From contig NZ_FNET01000008.1 in NCBI RefSeq assembly GCF_900100275.1, positions 267,078-331,077 of the forward strand: a DNA stretch of 64,000 nt, written 5' to 3'. The first letter of the stretch is position 1. Each line of letters starts with the position of its first letter. The translations under genes were made by a program, and so were the position numbers. The DNA comes from Lentzea albidocapillata subsp. violacea (GTDB lineage: Bacteria > Actinomycetota > Actinomycetes > Mycobacteriales > Pseudonocardiaceae). The notes under the pieces are model-generated. The model worked only from the letters and a program-made list of their open reading frames with translations, was not told the origin of the DNA and ran no database searches. Shown here piece after piece: positions 52,065-61,214 of the stretch.

Positions 52065-52093
52065 AACGGGGCGTCCGCGAAGGACGCCCCGTT
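52065..52093. terminator. strong terminator between convergent glpD and type VII-like cluster
   Basis: A perfect 12-bp stem (AACGGGGCGTCC and its complement at 52082-52093) closes on a GCGAA loop, with A and T on the flanks. It begins 2 nt after the glpD stop and can act in both directions. Confidence 0.88.
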
Positions 52094-52119
52094 CTCAGCG
52101 CAAGGAAATCAGTGCGAGG

Positions 52120-53769
52120 TCACTCGCCGATGACCGGCTTCGCCGCCTTCGGGGGCTCGACCAGGGACTCACCCTCGATCCGCACCTTGCGCTTGTGCTC
52201 GTTGCTGCCGCCCTGCTGACCGGCTCCACCGGCCATCGGAGCGCCACCCATCATGCCGCCCATGCCGGCACCGCCCTTGGCACCGCCACCGGCACCACCG
52301 GCCGCGGCGGGAGCCGCGGGAGCGGCACCACTGCCGGCCGCCATGACGCCGGCCGCGCCACCGAACTGCGTGGCCGAGGTACCACCGGCACCACCGCCAC
52401 CGGCCGGGCCACCGCCGAAGCCGGCGGGCATACCGCCTCCGCCACCACCACCGCCGCCGCCCTTGGGCGCGCCGCCGCCTGCTCCGCCACCGCCGGCCGC
52501 AGCGGCCGCGGAGTCGGTGGCCGGCGGGCGGTACCAGTCGTTCGTCGTCGGCGGGGTGCCGATCGACGGAGGCCTGGTCCCGGCCTCGCCACCGGCCGTC
52601 GTGGTCGTGCCGGACTCCCAGTGACCGGGAACCCAGCGACCCGTACCGGCGCCAGTACCGCCGCCCGAGCCGGAGCCGGGCGGAACGTAGCCCCCGCCAC
52701 CGCCGGCGCCGCCTCCGGTGTTGCCGGCGGCGGGAGGCGTGTAGACCGGACGCACGGCCGGACCGGCACCGACGCCCGGCCCCTGCCCGTACGGACCCTG
52801 GTAGCCGTCGGTGTTGCCGCCCTGGTAGCCGGGCCGGACGTTGGTCAGGCCGTCACCAGCGGTCGGCCGGCCACCGGCGTAACCGCCGCCGGCGCCGCTG
52901 GTGAACGTGCCGCCCGCACCGCCGGACGCGCGGGACTGGTCGTCGGCGCGGATGCCGTCGAAGCCGCCCGCGGTGTTGCGGACGGAACCGCCGCCACCGC
53001 CCTTGCCGCCGTTCGCCATCGTGGAGATCGCGTCGATGACCTGCTCGGCGACCTTGGCGATCTGCGAGACCGACTTGATCAGGTTCATCAGCTTCTGCAC
53101 GGAGCCGACGAGCTTCTGCAGGAAGTCGGCCAGCTTCTTCGCGTAGTTGACCGCGGTCGTGACGATGTCCGCGATCGCGCCGGCGATGGCCGCGCCGAAG
53201 GTCAGGAACGACGCCGCCAGCCATTGGATGATCTTCATGACCATGTCGGACACGGCCTGGCTGATCAGGTCCATGATCATCTTGCGGACGGTGCCGACGA
53301 GCTCGCCCGCGCCCTTGACCGCGCCGGCGATGCCCTCGACCGACTTGGCGAGGGTCTCCAGGCCACCGGCGTGCCGCTTGGCCGCGGCGCGGTAGCCGTC
53401 GGCCGCCTTGCCTGCCCACTCACGGGTCTGGGAGACGCAGATCTTCTCGTACTCGTTCGCGATGCTGTGGACCTGCTTGCCCGCGTTCTGGAAGGACTCG
53501 GACATCTTGGCGATCGACTCGGGGCTGCCCAGCAGGACGTCGAACGGCTCGCGCAGGAAGTCGACGTGCTGGATGGCCCAGCTGAAACCGGCGGAGAGGA
53601 AGCCGCTCAGCGGGTTCGACGACATGCCGACGATGCCCATGGCCGAGTTCGCGATGCCGAGGCCCGCGTTGACCCAGTCGCCGCGCTCGATGGCGGAGTA
53701 GGTGTTCGAGATGTTGCTGATCAGCTGCTGGGTGTCGGCACCGCTGGACTGCGTCGCTGGGGCGTTCAT
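52120..53769 (-). CDS. PPE/WXG-like type VII secretion substrate with long Gly-rich tail
   Basis: 549 aa. The N-terminal 250 residues are helical with a W-x-G turn (TREWAGKAADGYRAAAKRHA), like WXG100/PPE-type proteins. Hydrophobic helices follow (IIQWLAASFLTFGAAIAGAIADIVTTAV). From about residue 265 the chain is a Gly/Pro/Ala low-complexity region with poly-Gly runs, ending in a charged tail (HKRKVRIEGESLVEPPKAAKPVIGE). ATG 53769 has a GGGAGG site. Third gene of an EbfC-like, EspC-like, WXG-like operon. The function may be envelope or secretion-related; no ESX core gene is in this window. Confidence 0.85.
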   Translation of the reverse strand: MNAPATQSSGADTQQLISNISNTYSAIERGDWVNAGLGIANSAMGIVGMSSNPLSGFLSAGFSWAIQHVDFLREPFDVLLGSPESIAKMSESFQNAGKQVHSIANEYEKICVSQTREWAGKAADGYRAAAKRHAGGLETLAKSVEGIAGAVKGAGELVGTVRKMIMDLISQAVSDMVMKIIQWLAASFLTFGAAIAGAIADIVTTAVNYAKKLADFLQKLVGSVQKLMNLIKSVSQIAKVAEQVIDAISTMANGGKGGGGGSVRNTAGGFDGIRADDQSRASGGAGGTFTSGAGGGYAGGRPTAGDGLTNVRPGYQGGNTDGYQGPYGQGPGVGAGPAVRPVYTPPAAGNTGGGAGGGGGYVPPGSGSGGGTGAGTGRWVPGHWESGTTTTAGGEAGTRPPSIGTPPTTNDWYRPPATDSAAAAAGGGGAGGGAPKGGGGGGGGGGMPAGFGGGPAGGGGAGGTSATQFGGAAGVMAAGSGAAPAAPAAAGGAGGGAKGGAGMGGMMGGAPMAGGAGQQGGSNEHKRKVRIEGESLVEPPKAAKPVIGE

Positions 53770-54074
53770 CCCCGGCCTCCCTTGAAGCCGAACATGTTGT
53801 CGAGGTCGACCTGCTCGTACTGCTCGATGGTCTGCTTGAGACCGCCGGCCATGTCCATCAGCGAGTTGGCGGCCTTGCCGAGGCCGTCCTGCGACAGGCC
53901 TGCCTGCTGGAGGACGTTCTGGGCGAGGAAGCCGAGGAACACGCCGAACGCCTCGGTCGTGAGGGCACCCGGATCGCACGTCTCGGTGGCCTTGCGCATC
54001 CGTTCCATGAGCCGGTCCACGTTCGCGGCGTGGGTTCTCAGCTCGTCCAGGTCGATGTTGAAGTGCTGCTGCAT
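53766..54074 (-). CDS. small type VII secretion-associated protein (EspC/DUF2580-like)
   Basis: 102-aa helical protein (FNIDLDELRTHAANVDRLMERMRKATETC, then LMDMAGGLKQTIEQYEQVD) of the EspC-like WXG100-related group. A strong AGGAGGGGG site precedes the ATG. The stop overlaps the start of the WXG-like gene as ATGA, so the two proteins probably form a pair. Confidence 0.85.
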   Translation of the reverse strand: MQQHFNIDLDELRTHAANVDRLMERMRKATETCDPGALTTEAFGVFLGFLAQNVLQQAGLSQDGLGKAANSLMDMAGGLKQTIEQYEQVDLDNMFGFKGGRG

Positions 54075-54093
54075 GACTGACCCCCTCCTGCAC

Positions 54094-54546
54094 TCAGGCC
54101 ATGACGTCGGGCGGGTTGGTGAAGTACTCGTCGTCGGGCCGGACGTCCTTGCGCTCCAACTCCGACTTCGGTTCTTCCTCGTCGGTTCCGTCGCCCGCGT
54201 ATCCGTTCGGCATCTGCGCCTTCACGAACTCGAGCGCGGGGCTGTCGCCGACGAAGTCCGTCATGATCTGCACGACCCGCCCGGAGGCGTCCCGCTGGGC
54301 CTTGGTGGAGGCGGTGAGCACGGCGGAGGCGATCTCGCTGGGGTCCATGCCGCGGGCCTCCGGCTTGATCTGGAGATCGGTCAACACGCCTGTCGCGTTA
54401 ACTGTCACCGTGATCAGGCCATCTGGCGAGCTGGCGCTGCCACCCACACCACCGAGCTGGTCCCGGGCCTGTTCGGCGTGCTGCTTGGCCTGCTCGATCT
54501 TGGCCCCGTACTGCTTGAGCCACTGATCCGGGTCAATGGGCTGCAT
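54094..54546 (-). CDS. YbaB/EbfC-family nucleoid-associated-like protein
   Basis: 150 aa. Residues 1-100 match the YbaB/EbfC fold (DQWLKQYGAKIEQAKQHAEQARDQLGGVGGSASSPDGLITVTVNATGVLTDLQI), which binds DNA as a dimer in other bacteria; actinobacterial copies next to WXG genes are common. The C-terminal 45 residues are acidic. ATG 54546 with a GGGGGTG site; a GTG 6 nt earlier is possible. First gene of the three-gene operon. Confidence 0.87.
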   Translation of the reverse strand: MQPIDPDQWLKQYGAKIEQAKQHAEQARDQLGGVGGSASSPDGLITVTVNATGVLTDLQIKPEARGMDPSEIASAVLTASTKAQRDASGRVVQIMTDFVGDSPALEFVKAQMPNGYAGDGTDEEEPKSELERKDVRPDDEYFTNPPDVMA

Positions 54547-54675
54547 GGTCACCCCCGTTGAGTGAATTGGTCGTTCGTTCGATTCGCCGTAGACGCCCGT
54601 ATCGTTTCACTCGTTCCCTGCTCGCCGATACTTTCAGTCCGATTACCGCCATCCGGACCAACGAAGGGGTTAACC

Positions 54676-55584
54676 GTGCCTGAGGGAGTGCTGGAGATCG
54701 ACCGGATCTCCAAGCGCTACGGGGAGGTCGTCGCCCTGCGGGACATGTCCTTCGACGTGCGCGCCGGCGAGCTCTTCGGATTCGTCGGCAGCAACGGCGC
54801 CGGGAAGACCACGGCCATGCGCATCGCGCTGGGCGTGCTCGTGGCCGACTCCGGCGAGGTGCGGTGGAACGGCAGAACCGTCGATCTCGACACCCGGCGC
54901 AGGATCGGTTACATGCCGGAGGAGCGCGGCCTCTACCCGCGGATGAAGGTGCTCGACCAGCTGGTCTACCTGGCCGAACTGCACGGCATGAGCACCAACG
55001 AGGCCCACACGAGCGCGGAGAACTGGATCGCGCGCCTCGGGCTGCGCGACCGTCGCACGGACGAGGTGCAGCGCCTGAGCCTCGGCAACCAGCAGCGCGT
55101 CCAGCTGGCCGCCGCGCTGGTGCACGAGCCGGACGTGCTGGTGCTCGACGAGCCGTTCTCCGGCCTCGACCCGGTCGCGGTGGACGTGATGAGCCAGGTG
55201 CTGCGCGAGAAGGCGTCCGCCGGGGTGCCGGTGGTGTTCTCCAGCCACCAGCTCGACCTGGTCGAACGGCTGTGCGACCGGGTCGGCATCGTCAGCGCCG
55301 GTTCGATGGTCGCGAGCGGAACAGTGGATGAACTCCGGTCGAGTGGCGAAGCTCGCCTCGTGGTGGAGTCGCCGACGACCGAGTGGGCTGCCACCCTGGG
55401 TGGCGTGCGGGTGATCGAGAGGAACGGGACGCGGTGCGTCCTCGAACTCGCCGACGGCGTGGACGACCAGGCGGTCCTGCACGCGGCGCTCGCGGCCGGT
55501 CCCGTGCACGAGTTCTCCCGGCAGCGCCCGTCGCTGACCGAGCTGTTCCGCAACGTCGTGACCATCGAGGGCAGGAGCGCATGA
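54676..55584 (+). CDS. ABC transporter ATP-binding protein (NatA-like)
   Basis: 302 aa. Walker A GSNGAGKTTA, signature LSLGNQQRVQLAAAL, Walker B VLVLDEPFSGLDP and H-loop SSHQ. The C-terminal extension (about 70 aa) resembles NatA/CcmA-type ABC subunits. GTG 54676 is chosen with a GAAGGGG site; the earlier frame is non-coding. Coupled by ATGA overlap to the permease gene, so a two-component exporter, substrate unknown. Confidence 0.93.
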   Translation: MPEGVLEIDRISKRYGEVVALRDMSFDVRAGELFGFVGSNGAGKTTAMRIALGVLVADSGEVRWNGRTVDLDTRRRIGYMPEERGLYPRMKVLDQLVYLAELHGMSTNEAHTSAENWIARLGLRDRRTDEVQRLSLGNQQRVQLAAALVHEPDVLVLDEPFSGLDPVAVDVMSQVLREKASAGVPVVFSSHQLDLVERLCDRVGIVSAGSMVASGTVDELRSSGEARLVVESPTTEWAATLGGVRVIERNGTRCVLELADGVDDQAVLHAALAAGPVHEFSRQRPSLTELFRNVVTIEGRSA

Positions 55585-56762
55585 CGTCGGCCCGAGCTGT
55601 CTCGCTGGTGGCGAAGCGCGAGTTCGTCACGAAGGTGCGCACCAGGTCGTTCCTGATCGGTACAGCGGTGATCATCGCCGTGCTCGCCGGGTACGTGGTG
55701 CTGCAGTCGGTCCTGTTCGACGACCAGCAGCACAGCGTGGTGGGGCTGTCCGGGCAGGCCACGCAGCTCACAGACCCGTTGCGGGACAAGGCGAAGGCGT
55801 TCGGCATCGAGGTCGAGACGCGGGACGTCACGACCGCGGGCGACGCCGAGCAGCAGGTCCGCGACGGCTCCCTGGACGCGCTGGTGACCGGCGCGCCGCC
55901 GGAGCTGAAGATGATCGTCAAGGACTCCGGCAACGAGGTGCTGGCGACGGCGCTGAACGACGTGCTGCGCCAGCAGGTGCTGACCGCGAAGCTCGCGGAG
56001 GCGGGCATCAAACCGCAGGAGGTCGCGGAGAGCCTCGCGAACGCCCGCGTGGCCGTCACCGCGCTGGAACCCGTTGACCCGCAACGAGGTCAGCGCCTCG
56101 CGATCGGGTTGATCGTGGCCGCGCTGCTGTACTACTCGCTGCTCGTCTACGGCACGATGGTCGCGCAGGGCGTGGTCGAGGAGAAGTCCAGCCGCGTCGT
56201 GGAGATCCTGCTCGCGACCCTGCGGCCGTGGCAGTTGTTGCTGGGCAAGGTGATCGGGCTCGGCGCGGTCGGTCTGCTGCAGCTGCTGGTGATCTCCACC
56301 GTCGGCCTGGGACTCTCCTCCGCCTTCGACGTGATCGACGTGGGCACGCTGGGAGGTACCGCGCTGCTGACCGGCGTCCTCTGGTACCTGCTCGGGTTCT
56401 TCCTGTACGCCACCGTGTTCGCGGCCGCCGCGTCGCTGGTGTCGCGCCAGGAGGAACTGCAGTCGGTGCTGACGCCGATCAGCATGACGATCATCGTGGC
56501 GTTCGTGGCCGGCATCAACCTGATGATCGGCAGCCCTTCCGGCACAACAGTCACGGTGCTGTCGATGTTGCCGCCGTTCGCCCCGATCCTGATGCCGGGC
56601 CGGATGGCGCTGGGCGTCGCTCCGGCCTGGCAGGTGCTGCTCGCGGTCGTGCTGGCGCTGCTGGCCATCGCGGCGATCACGTGGCTGGGCGGCAAGGTCT
56701 ACGCGAACGCCGTGCTGCGGACCGGCGCTCGCGTCAAGCTCCGCGAGGCGCTCAGGCTTTGA
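55581..56762 (+). CDS. ABC transporter permease (NatB/ABC-2 type)
   Basis: 393 aa. One N-terminal helix (SFLIGTAVIIAVLAGYVVLQS) is followed by an extracytoplasmic domain of about 140 residues, then five C-terminal helices (LAIGLIVAALLYYSLLVYGTMVA, VGLLQLLVISTVGLGLSS, ALLTGVLWYLLGFFLYATVFA, MTIIVAFVAGINLMIG, VLLAVVLALLAIAAITWLGG). The amphipathic EEKSSRVVEILLATLRPWQLLLGK loop is the NatB hallmark. Likely exports Na+, a lipid or a drug-like molecule; unresolved. Its end overlaps the convergent photolyase gene by 11 nt. Confidence 0.91.
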   Translation: MTSARAVSLVAKREFVTKVRTRSFLIGTAVIIAVLAGYVVLQSVLFDDQQHSVVGLSGQATQLTDPLRDKAKAFGIEVETRDVTTAGDAEQQVRDGSLDALVTGAPPELKMIVKDSGNEVLATALNDVLRQQVLTAKLAEAGIKPQEVAESLANARVAVTALEPVDPQRGQRLAIGLIVAALLYYSLLVYGTMVAQGVVEEKSSRVVEILLATLRPWQLLLGKVIGLGAVGLLQLLVISTVGLGLSSAFDVIDVGTLGGTALLTGVLWYLLGFFLYATVFAAAASLVSRQEELQSVLTPISMTIIVAFVAGINLMIGSPSGTTVTVLSMLPPFAPILMPGRMALGVAPAWQVLLAVVLALLAIAAITWLGGKVYANAVLRTGARVKLREALRL

Positions 56763-57993
56763 TCGCCTGGTAGCGGTCGAGCGCCACCTGGCGTTCGACC
56801 GCGTGGTCCACGATCGGCGTGAGGCTCGGCGAATCCGGTGCGTACCTGCGCACGTAGGCGCCGTCCGGGTCGAACTTCTTGGCCTGCGTCAGGGGGTTGA
56901 AGACGCGGAAGAACGGCGAGGCGTCCGTGCCGCTGCCCGCGACCCACTGCCAGTTGTGCTGGTTCGAGGCGATGTCGCCGTCGATCAGGTGCTTCATGAA
57001 GTGCCGCGCGCCCCACCACCACGGCAGGTGCAGGTCCTTGACCAGGAAGCTCGCGACGATCATGCGCACCCGGTTGTGCATGAAGCCTTCCCGCAGCAAC
57101 TGCCGCATGCCGGCGTCGACGATCGGGAACCCGGTGCGACCCTCGCACCACGCCTCGAAGAGCTCCTTGTCATCGTCCAGTTCCATGCGGTCGAACTTGC
57201 GGTCGTAGTTCTCGCGCGCGGTCTCCGGCTTGTGCCACAACACGTCGGCGTAGAACTCACGCCACGCGAGCTCGCTGCGGAACGTTCCGGCACAGTCCTG
57301 CAGCAGGGTCCGGGGGTGCAGCACGCCCCACCGCAGGAACGCCGACATCCTGCTGGTCGCGTCCAGGTCGGGCCGGTCGCGGGTCCTGTCGTAGTCCGCC
57401 AGCCGTTCGTCACGGAACCTCTCCCAGAGTTCGAGCGCGTCCGGCAGTTTCTCTTCGATGGCAGGGATCTTCACGCCGTACTCCGGCCTGATCCAGTCCA
57501 GAGTGGACGCGCCGGTGTCCGCGGGCTTGCGCCAGCCGTGCTCCAGCCAGGCGTTGCGGAACGGCGTGAAGACCTTGAACGGCGTTCCGTCCTGCTTGCG
57601 CACCCGCCCCGGCGCGACCGCATAGGGCGAGCCGGAGCGGACGAGTTCGATGTCCCCCAACGCTTCCTCGACGGCCTCATCGCGTTTGCGACCGTACGGC
57701 GCGTAGTCCGCGGAGATGTGGACACTCTCCGCACCGATTTCCTTCGCGATGCGCGGAACCGTCTTCACCGGGTCGCCGTGCACGACCATCAGACGGCCGC
57801 CCAGTTCGTCGTTCAGGGCGTGCAGACAGCGGTGCAGGAAATCGATTCGCGGCTGTCCGGACGGTTTCAACAACCTGTCGTCGAGAACGAACAACGCGAG
57901 TGCGCGAGGCGATCTTTCCGCTGCCGCGAGAATGGCGGGATGGTCGGATGTCCGCACATCGCGGCGGAACCAGACGACCGATGGGGAACTCAC
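56752..57993 (-). CDS. phr: deoxyribodipyrimidine photolyase (class I CPD)
   Basis: 413-aa cryptochrome/photolyase. N-terminal photoantenna domain (VVWFRRDVRTSDHPAI). The FAD domain carries SRMSAFLRWGVLHPRTLL, LAWREFYADVLW, TGFPIVDAGMRQLLREGFMHNRVRMIVASFLVKDL, and DGDIASNQHNWQWVAGSGTDA. The Trp residues of the electron-transfer chain appear present. Splits cyclobutane pyrimidine dimers with blue light. GTG start. Confidence 0.95.
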   Translation of the reverse strand: MSSPSVVWFRRDVRTSDHPAILAAAERSPRALALFVLDDRLLKPSGQPRIDFLHRCLHALNDELGGRLMVVHGDPVKTVPRIAKEIGAESVHISADYAPYGRKRDEAVEEALGDIELVRSGSPYAVAPGRVRKQDGTPFKVFTPFRNAWLEHGWRKPADTGASTLDWIRPEYGVKIPAIEEKLPDALELWERFRDERLADYDRTRDRPDLDATSRMSAFLRWGVLHPRTLLQDCAGTFRSELAWREFYADVLWHKPETARENYDRKFDRMELDDDKELFEAWCEGRTGFPIVDAGMRQLLREGFMHNRVRMIVASFLVKDLHLPWWWGARHFMKHLIDGDIASNQHNWQWVAGSGTDASPFFRVFNPLTQAKKFDPDGAYVRRYAPDSPSLTPIVDHAVERQVALDRYQAIKA

Positions 57994-58012
57994 GATTCGA
58001 CGCTAAAGCGAA

Positions 58013-58043
58013 CGGGGCACGCCTGCATGACAGGCGCGCCCCG
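58013..58043 (-). terminator. terminator hairpin after gltA
   Basis: A 13-bp stem with one A-C mismatch (CGGGGCACGCCTG against CAGGCGCGCCCCG) and a 5-nt loop starts 22 nt beyond the citrate synthase stop on the minus strand, before the photolyase start. Confidence 0.78.
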
Positions 58044-58064
58044 CTCGGGTGAAGCAGTGTCTGA

Positions 58065-59378
<1,314 letters not shown>

Positions 59379-59400
59379 TCAAGTCCCTCTCAACGCTCGG

Positions 59401-59452
59401 ACGGGGTGGCGGCAGTCCACGCTGGGTCTGCCGTCGTCTCGGACCACCCCGT
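59401..59452 (-). promoter_or_regulatory. structured hairpin in the gltA leader / end of the pfkB transcript
   Basis: Outer 9-bp arms ACGGGGTGG (59401-59409) and CCACCCCGT (59444-59452) enclose an inner stem CGGCAG/CTGCCG with a CCA/TGG extension. It lies 23 nt before the gltA ATG and 150 nt after the pfkB stop. It could be the terminator of the upstream operon or a regulatory element of the gltA leader; no T tract decides. The remaining 59453-59603 shows no gene and presumably holds the gltA promoter. Confidence 0.55.
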
Positions 59453-59603
59453 TGGGATCTGAGTCTTCAAGTCCACTCACGCTAGTCGGCGGAAGGCCCG
59501 CCTCGCAGTAGCGGTGTGAACCGATTCTGAGAGATGGGACCGGCATCACATCGGTAATGCCAGTTTCTAGCGCGGCTACCCCACGGTAGTCCGATCCTCC
59601 GTT

Positions 59604-60536
59604 TTATCCACCCAACGCAACGGTGAGTTCGCTCGCAAAGGGCGGTTCGGCACCCGCACGGGAACATGTGATCGCGGCGGCCGCACCGGCGTACGTCAAT
59701 GCCGCGGTCCATTCCTCCGTGGAGAGGCCACGGATCTTCTCCGCGCTCAAGGCATCGTGGTCGTGCAGCCACGCGAGCAGGGCGCCTTGCACCGTGTCGC
59801 CCGCCCCGATCGTGTCGACCACGTCCACCTTCACGGGTGGCACGTCGACCTGTCCGGTGGCGGTGATCACGGACAGACCGTCGCCGCCCTTCGTCAGCAC
59901 GACGGCGGCCGGTCCCTGTGAAATCCACGTCCTTGCGATCTCGATCACGTCGTCCTCCTCGGCGAGCCACCGCGCGTCCTCGACCGAGAGCTTCAGCAGC
60001 CCGACGTCCGGCAGCCACGACCGGAACCGCGCGCGGTAGGCGCCCGGATCGTGGATCAGGCCCGCCCGGATGTTGGGGTCGAGCGCCGTGAGCAAGCGCT
60101 TGCTCTCGCGCCGCAGCACCGTCTCGTAGACCGAGGCGCCGGGCTCCAGCACCAGCGAGAGCGTGCCGAACGACACGGCCTTCGCTTCCGCCGGCAGCGG
60201 ACCGGGATCCTCGACGAGCCGGTCGGCGGTGCCGTCGACGTAGAACGAGTAGCGCGCCGAACCGTCTTCAGCCAGCCCGACAACGGCGAGCGTGGTGTTC
60301 TCCCGTCCACGTTGGACCAGCGAGGTCTCCACCTTCGACGCGTGCAGCCGCTTGATCAGCTGCTCCCCGAAGTGGTCGGTCGACACCCGCGACAGGAAGC
60401 CCGTCGGCACGTCCAGCCGCCCGAGCGCGACGGCCACGTTGTACGGCCCGCCACCGAGCTTCGGCGCGAGCGGCGTGAGCTCGTCGTCCCCCACCGGCAC
60501 CATGTCGACCAGCGCCTCACCAGCAACCACGATCAC
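59604..60536 (-). CDS. PfkB-family carbohydrate kinase (fructokinase-like)
   Basis: 310-aa ribokinase-fold kinase. N-terminal GEALVDMVP and GGGPYNVAVALGRLDVP (first PfkB signature), second signature VDTIGAGDTVQGALLAWL with the catalytic Asp. Phosphorylates a sugar or nucleoside; the pattern fits fructokinase or a similar enzyme, unproven. GTG start with an AAGGAG site. It follows the TetR gene by 5 nt, so the regulator and kinase form one operon. Confidence 0.92.
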   Translation of the reverse strand: MIVVAGEALVDMVPVGDDELTPLAPKLGGGPYNVAVALGRLDVPTGFLSRVSTDHFGEQLIKRLHASKVETSLVQRGRENTTLAVVGLAEDGSARYSFYVDGTADRLVEDPGPLPAEAKAVSFGTLSLVLEPGASVYETVLRRESKRLLTALDPNIRAGLIHDPGAYRARFRSWLPDVGLLKLSVEDARWLAEEDDVIEIARTWISQGPAAVVLTKGGDGLSVITATGQVDVPPVKVDVVDTIGAGDTVQGALLAWLHDHDALSAEKIRGLSTEEWTAALTYAGAAAAITCSRAGAEPPFASELTVALGG

Positions 60537-60541
60537 GCGCT

Positions 60542-61132
60542 CTACTCCTTCTGGGAGACACCGTTCCGCTGGAGCCCATCCAACAACAGTTCGCCCAGTG
60601 CGGTGAACGCCTCGGCGTCCGAAACGCCTGCCCGTTTCGTGAGGACTCCCGTCTGGATGCTCTCGATGAGCAGCCCGGCCATCTCCGCGAACAACGTGGC
60701 GTGCACCTCACGGAACACGTGCCGCTCGACGCCGTCCTGGATGAACGCCTTGATGCGCTCGGCCGCAGCACGCGCGTTGCGCTCGTACGTGGCGCGCGTG
60801 GGCGGGAAGTCCGAGACGTCCGCGATGAACGCCGCCGACGCCTTGTTCAGCTCCTCCGCGGCCCCGGCGAGGTAGCTGCCGATGCGTTTGCGCACGTCAT
60901 CGAGGCCCGCAATGCGCTTCTCGATGCGCTCGGCGGCCCCCTTGAAGTACCGCCCGACGACTCGGACGGCCAGCTGTTCCTTGCTGCCGGCGAGCGCGTA
61001 CAGCGTCGATTTCGAGCAGCGCAACCTGCCCGCGATGTCATCCAGGGTGAGATGCCCGAAGCCCTCGGCGAGGAACAACGCCTCCAACCGGGTGAGCAAC
61101 TCGGCCTGCCGCTGCGTGAGCGCCCGCGTCAT
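60542..61132 (-). CDS. TetR-family transcriptional regulator
   Basis: 196 aa. Helix-turn-helix LLTRLEALFLAEGFGHLTLDDIAGRLRCSKSTLYALAGSKEQL, then a helical ligand-binding domain. ATG 61132. It diverges from an acyl-CoA dehydrogenase with a clear palindrome between them, so it likely represses both. Such TetR proteins often respond to acyl-CoA (FadR/KstR-like). Confidence 0.92.
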   Translation of the reverse strand: MTRALTQRQAELLTRLEALFLAEGFGHLTLDDIAGRLRCSKSTLYALAGSKEQLAVRVVGRYFKGAAERIEKRIAGLDDVRKRIGSYLAGAAEELNKASAAFIADVSDFPPTRATYERNARAAAERIKAFIQDGVERHVFREVHATLFAEMAGLLIESIQTGVLTKRAGVSDAEAFTALGELLLDGLQRNGVSQKE

Positions 61133-61154
61133 GTGACGACCCTGCCACATTCAC

Positions 61155-61194
61155 TGGCAGCTGTACTGCACAACGCACTAGAGTACAGCTACCA
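61155..61194. promoter_or_regulatory. TetR operator between TetR and acyl-CoA dehydrogenase genes
   Basis: Arms TGGCAGCTGTACT (61155-61167) and AGTACAGCTACCA (61182-61194) match at 12 of 13 positions, with a 14-nt spacer that itself contains the ACTAGAGT centre. Typical TetR-family arrangement; the acyl-CoA dehydrogenase ATG is 21 nt downstream. Confidence 0.72.
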
Positions 61195-61214
61195 GTACAC
61201 ACCGGAGGTCGACG

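Noticed and set aside
52195..54561. 788-aa plus-strand open frame opposite the type VII-like cluster
   Set aside because: It arises from the Gly/Pro-rich codons of the real minus-strand genes and consists of low-complexity sequence.
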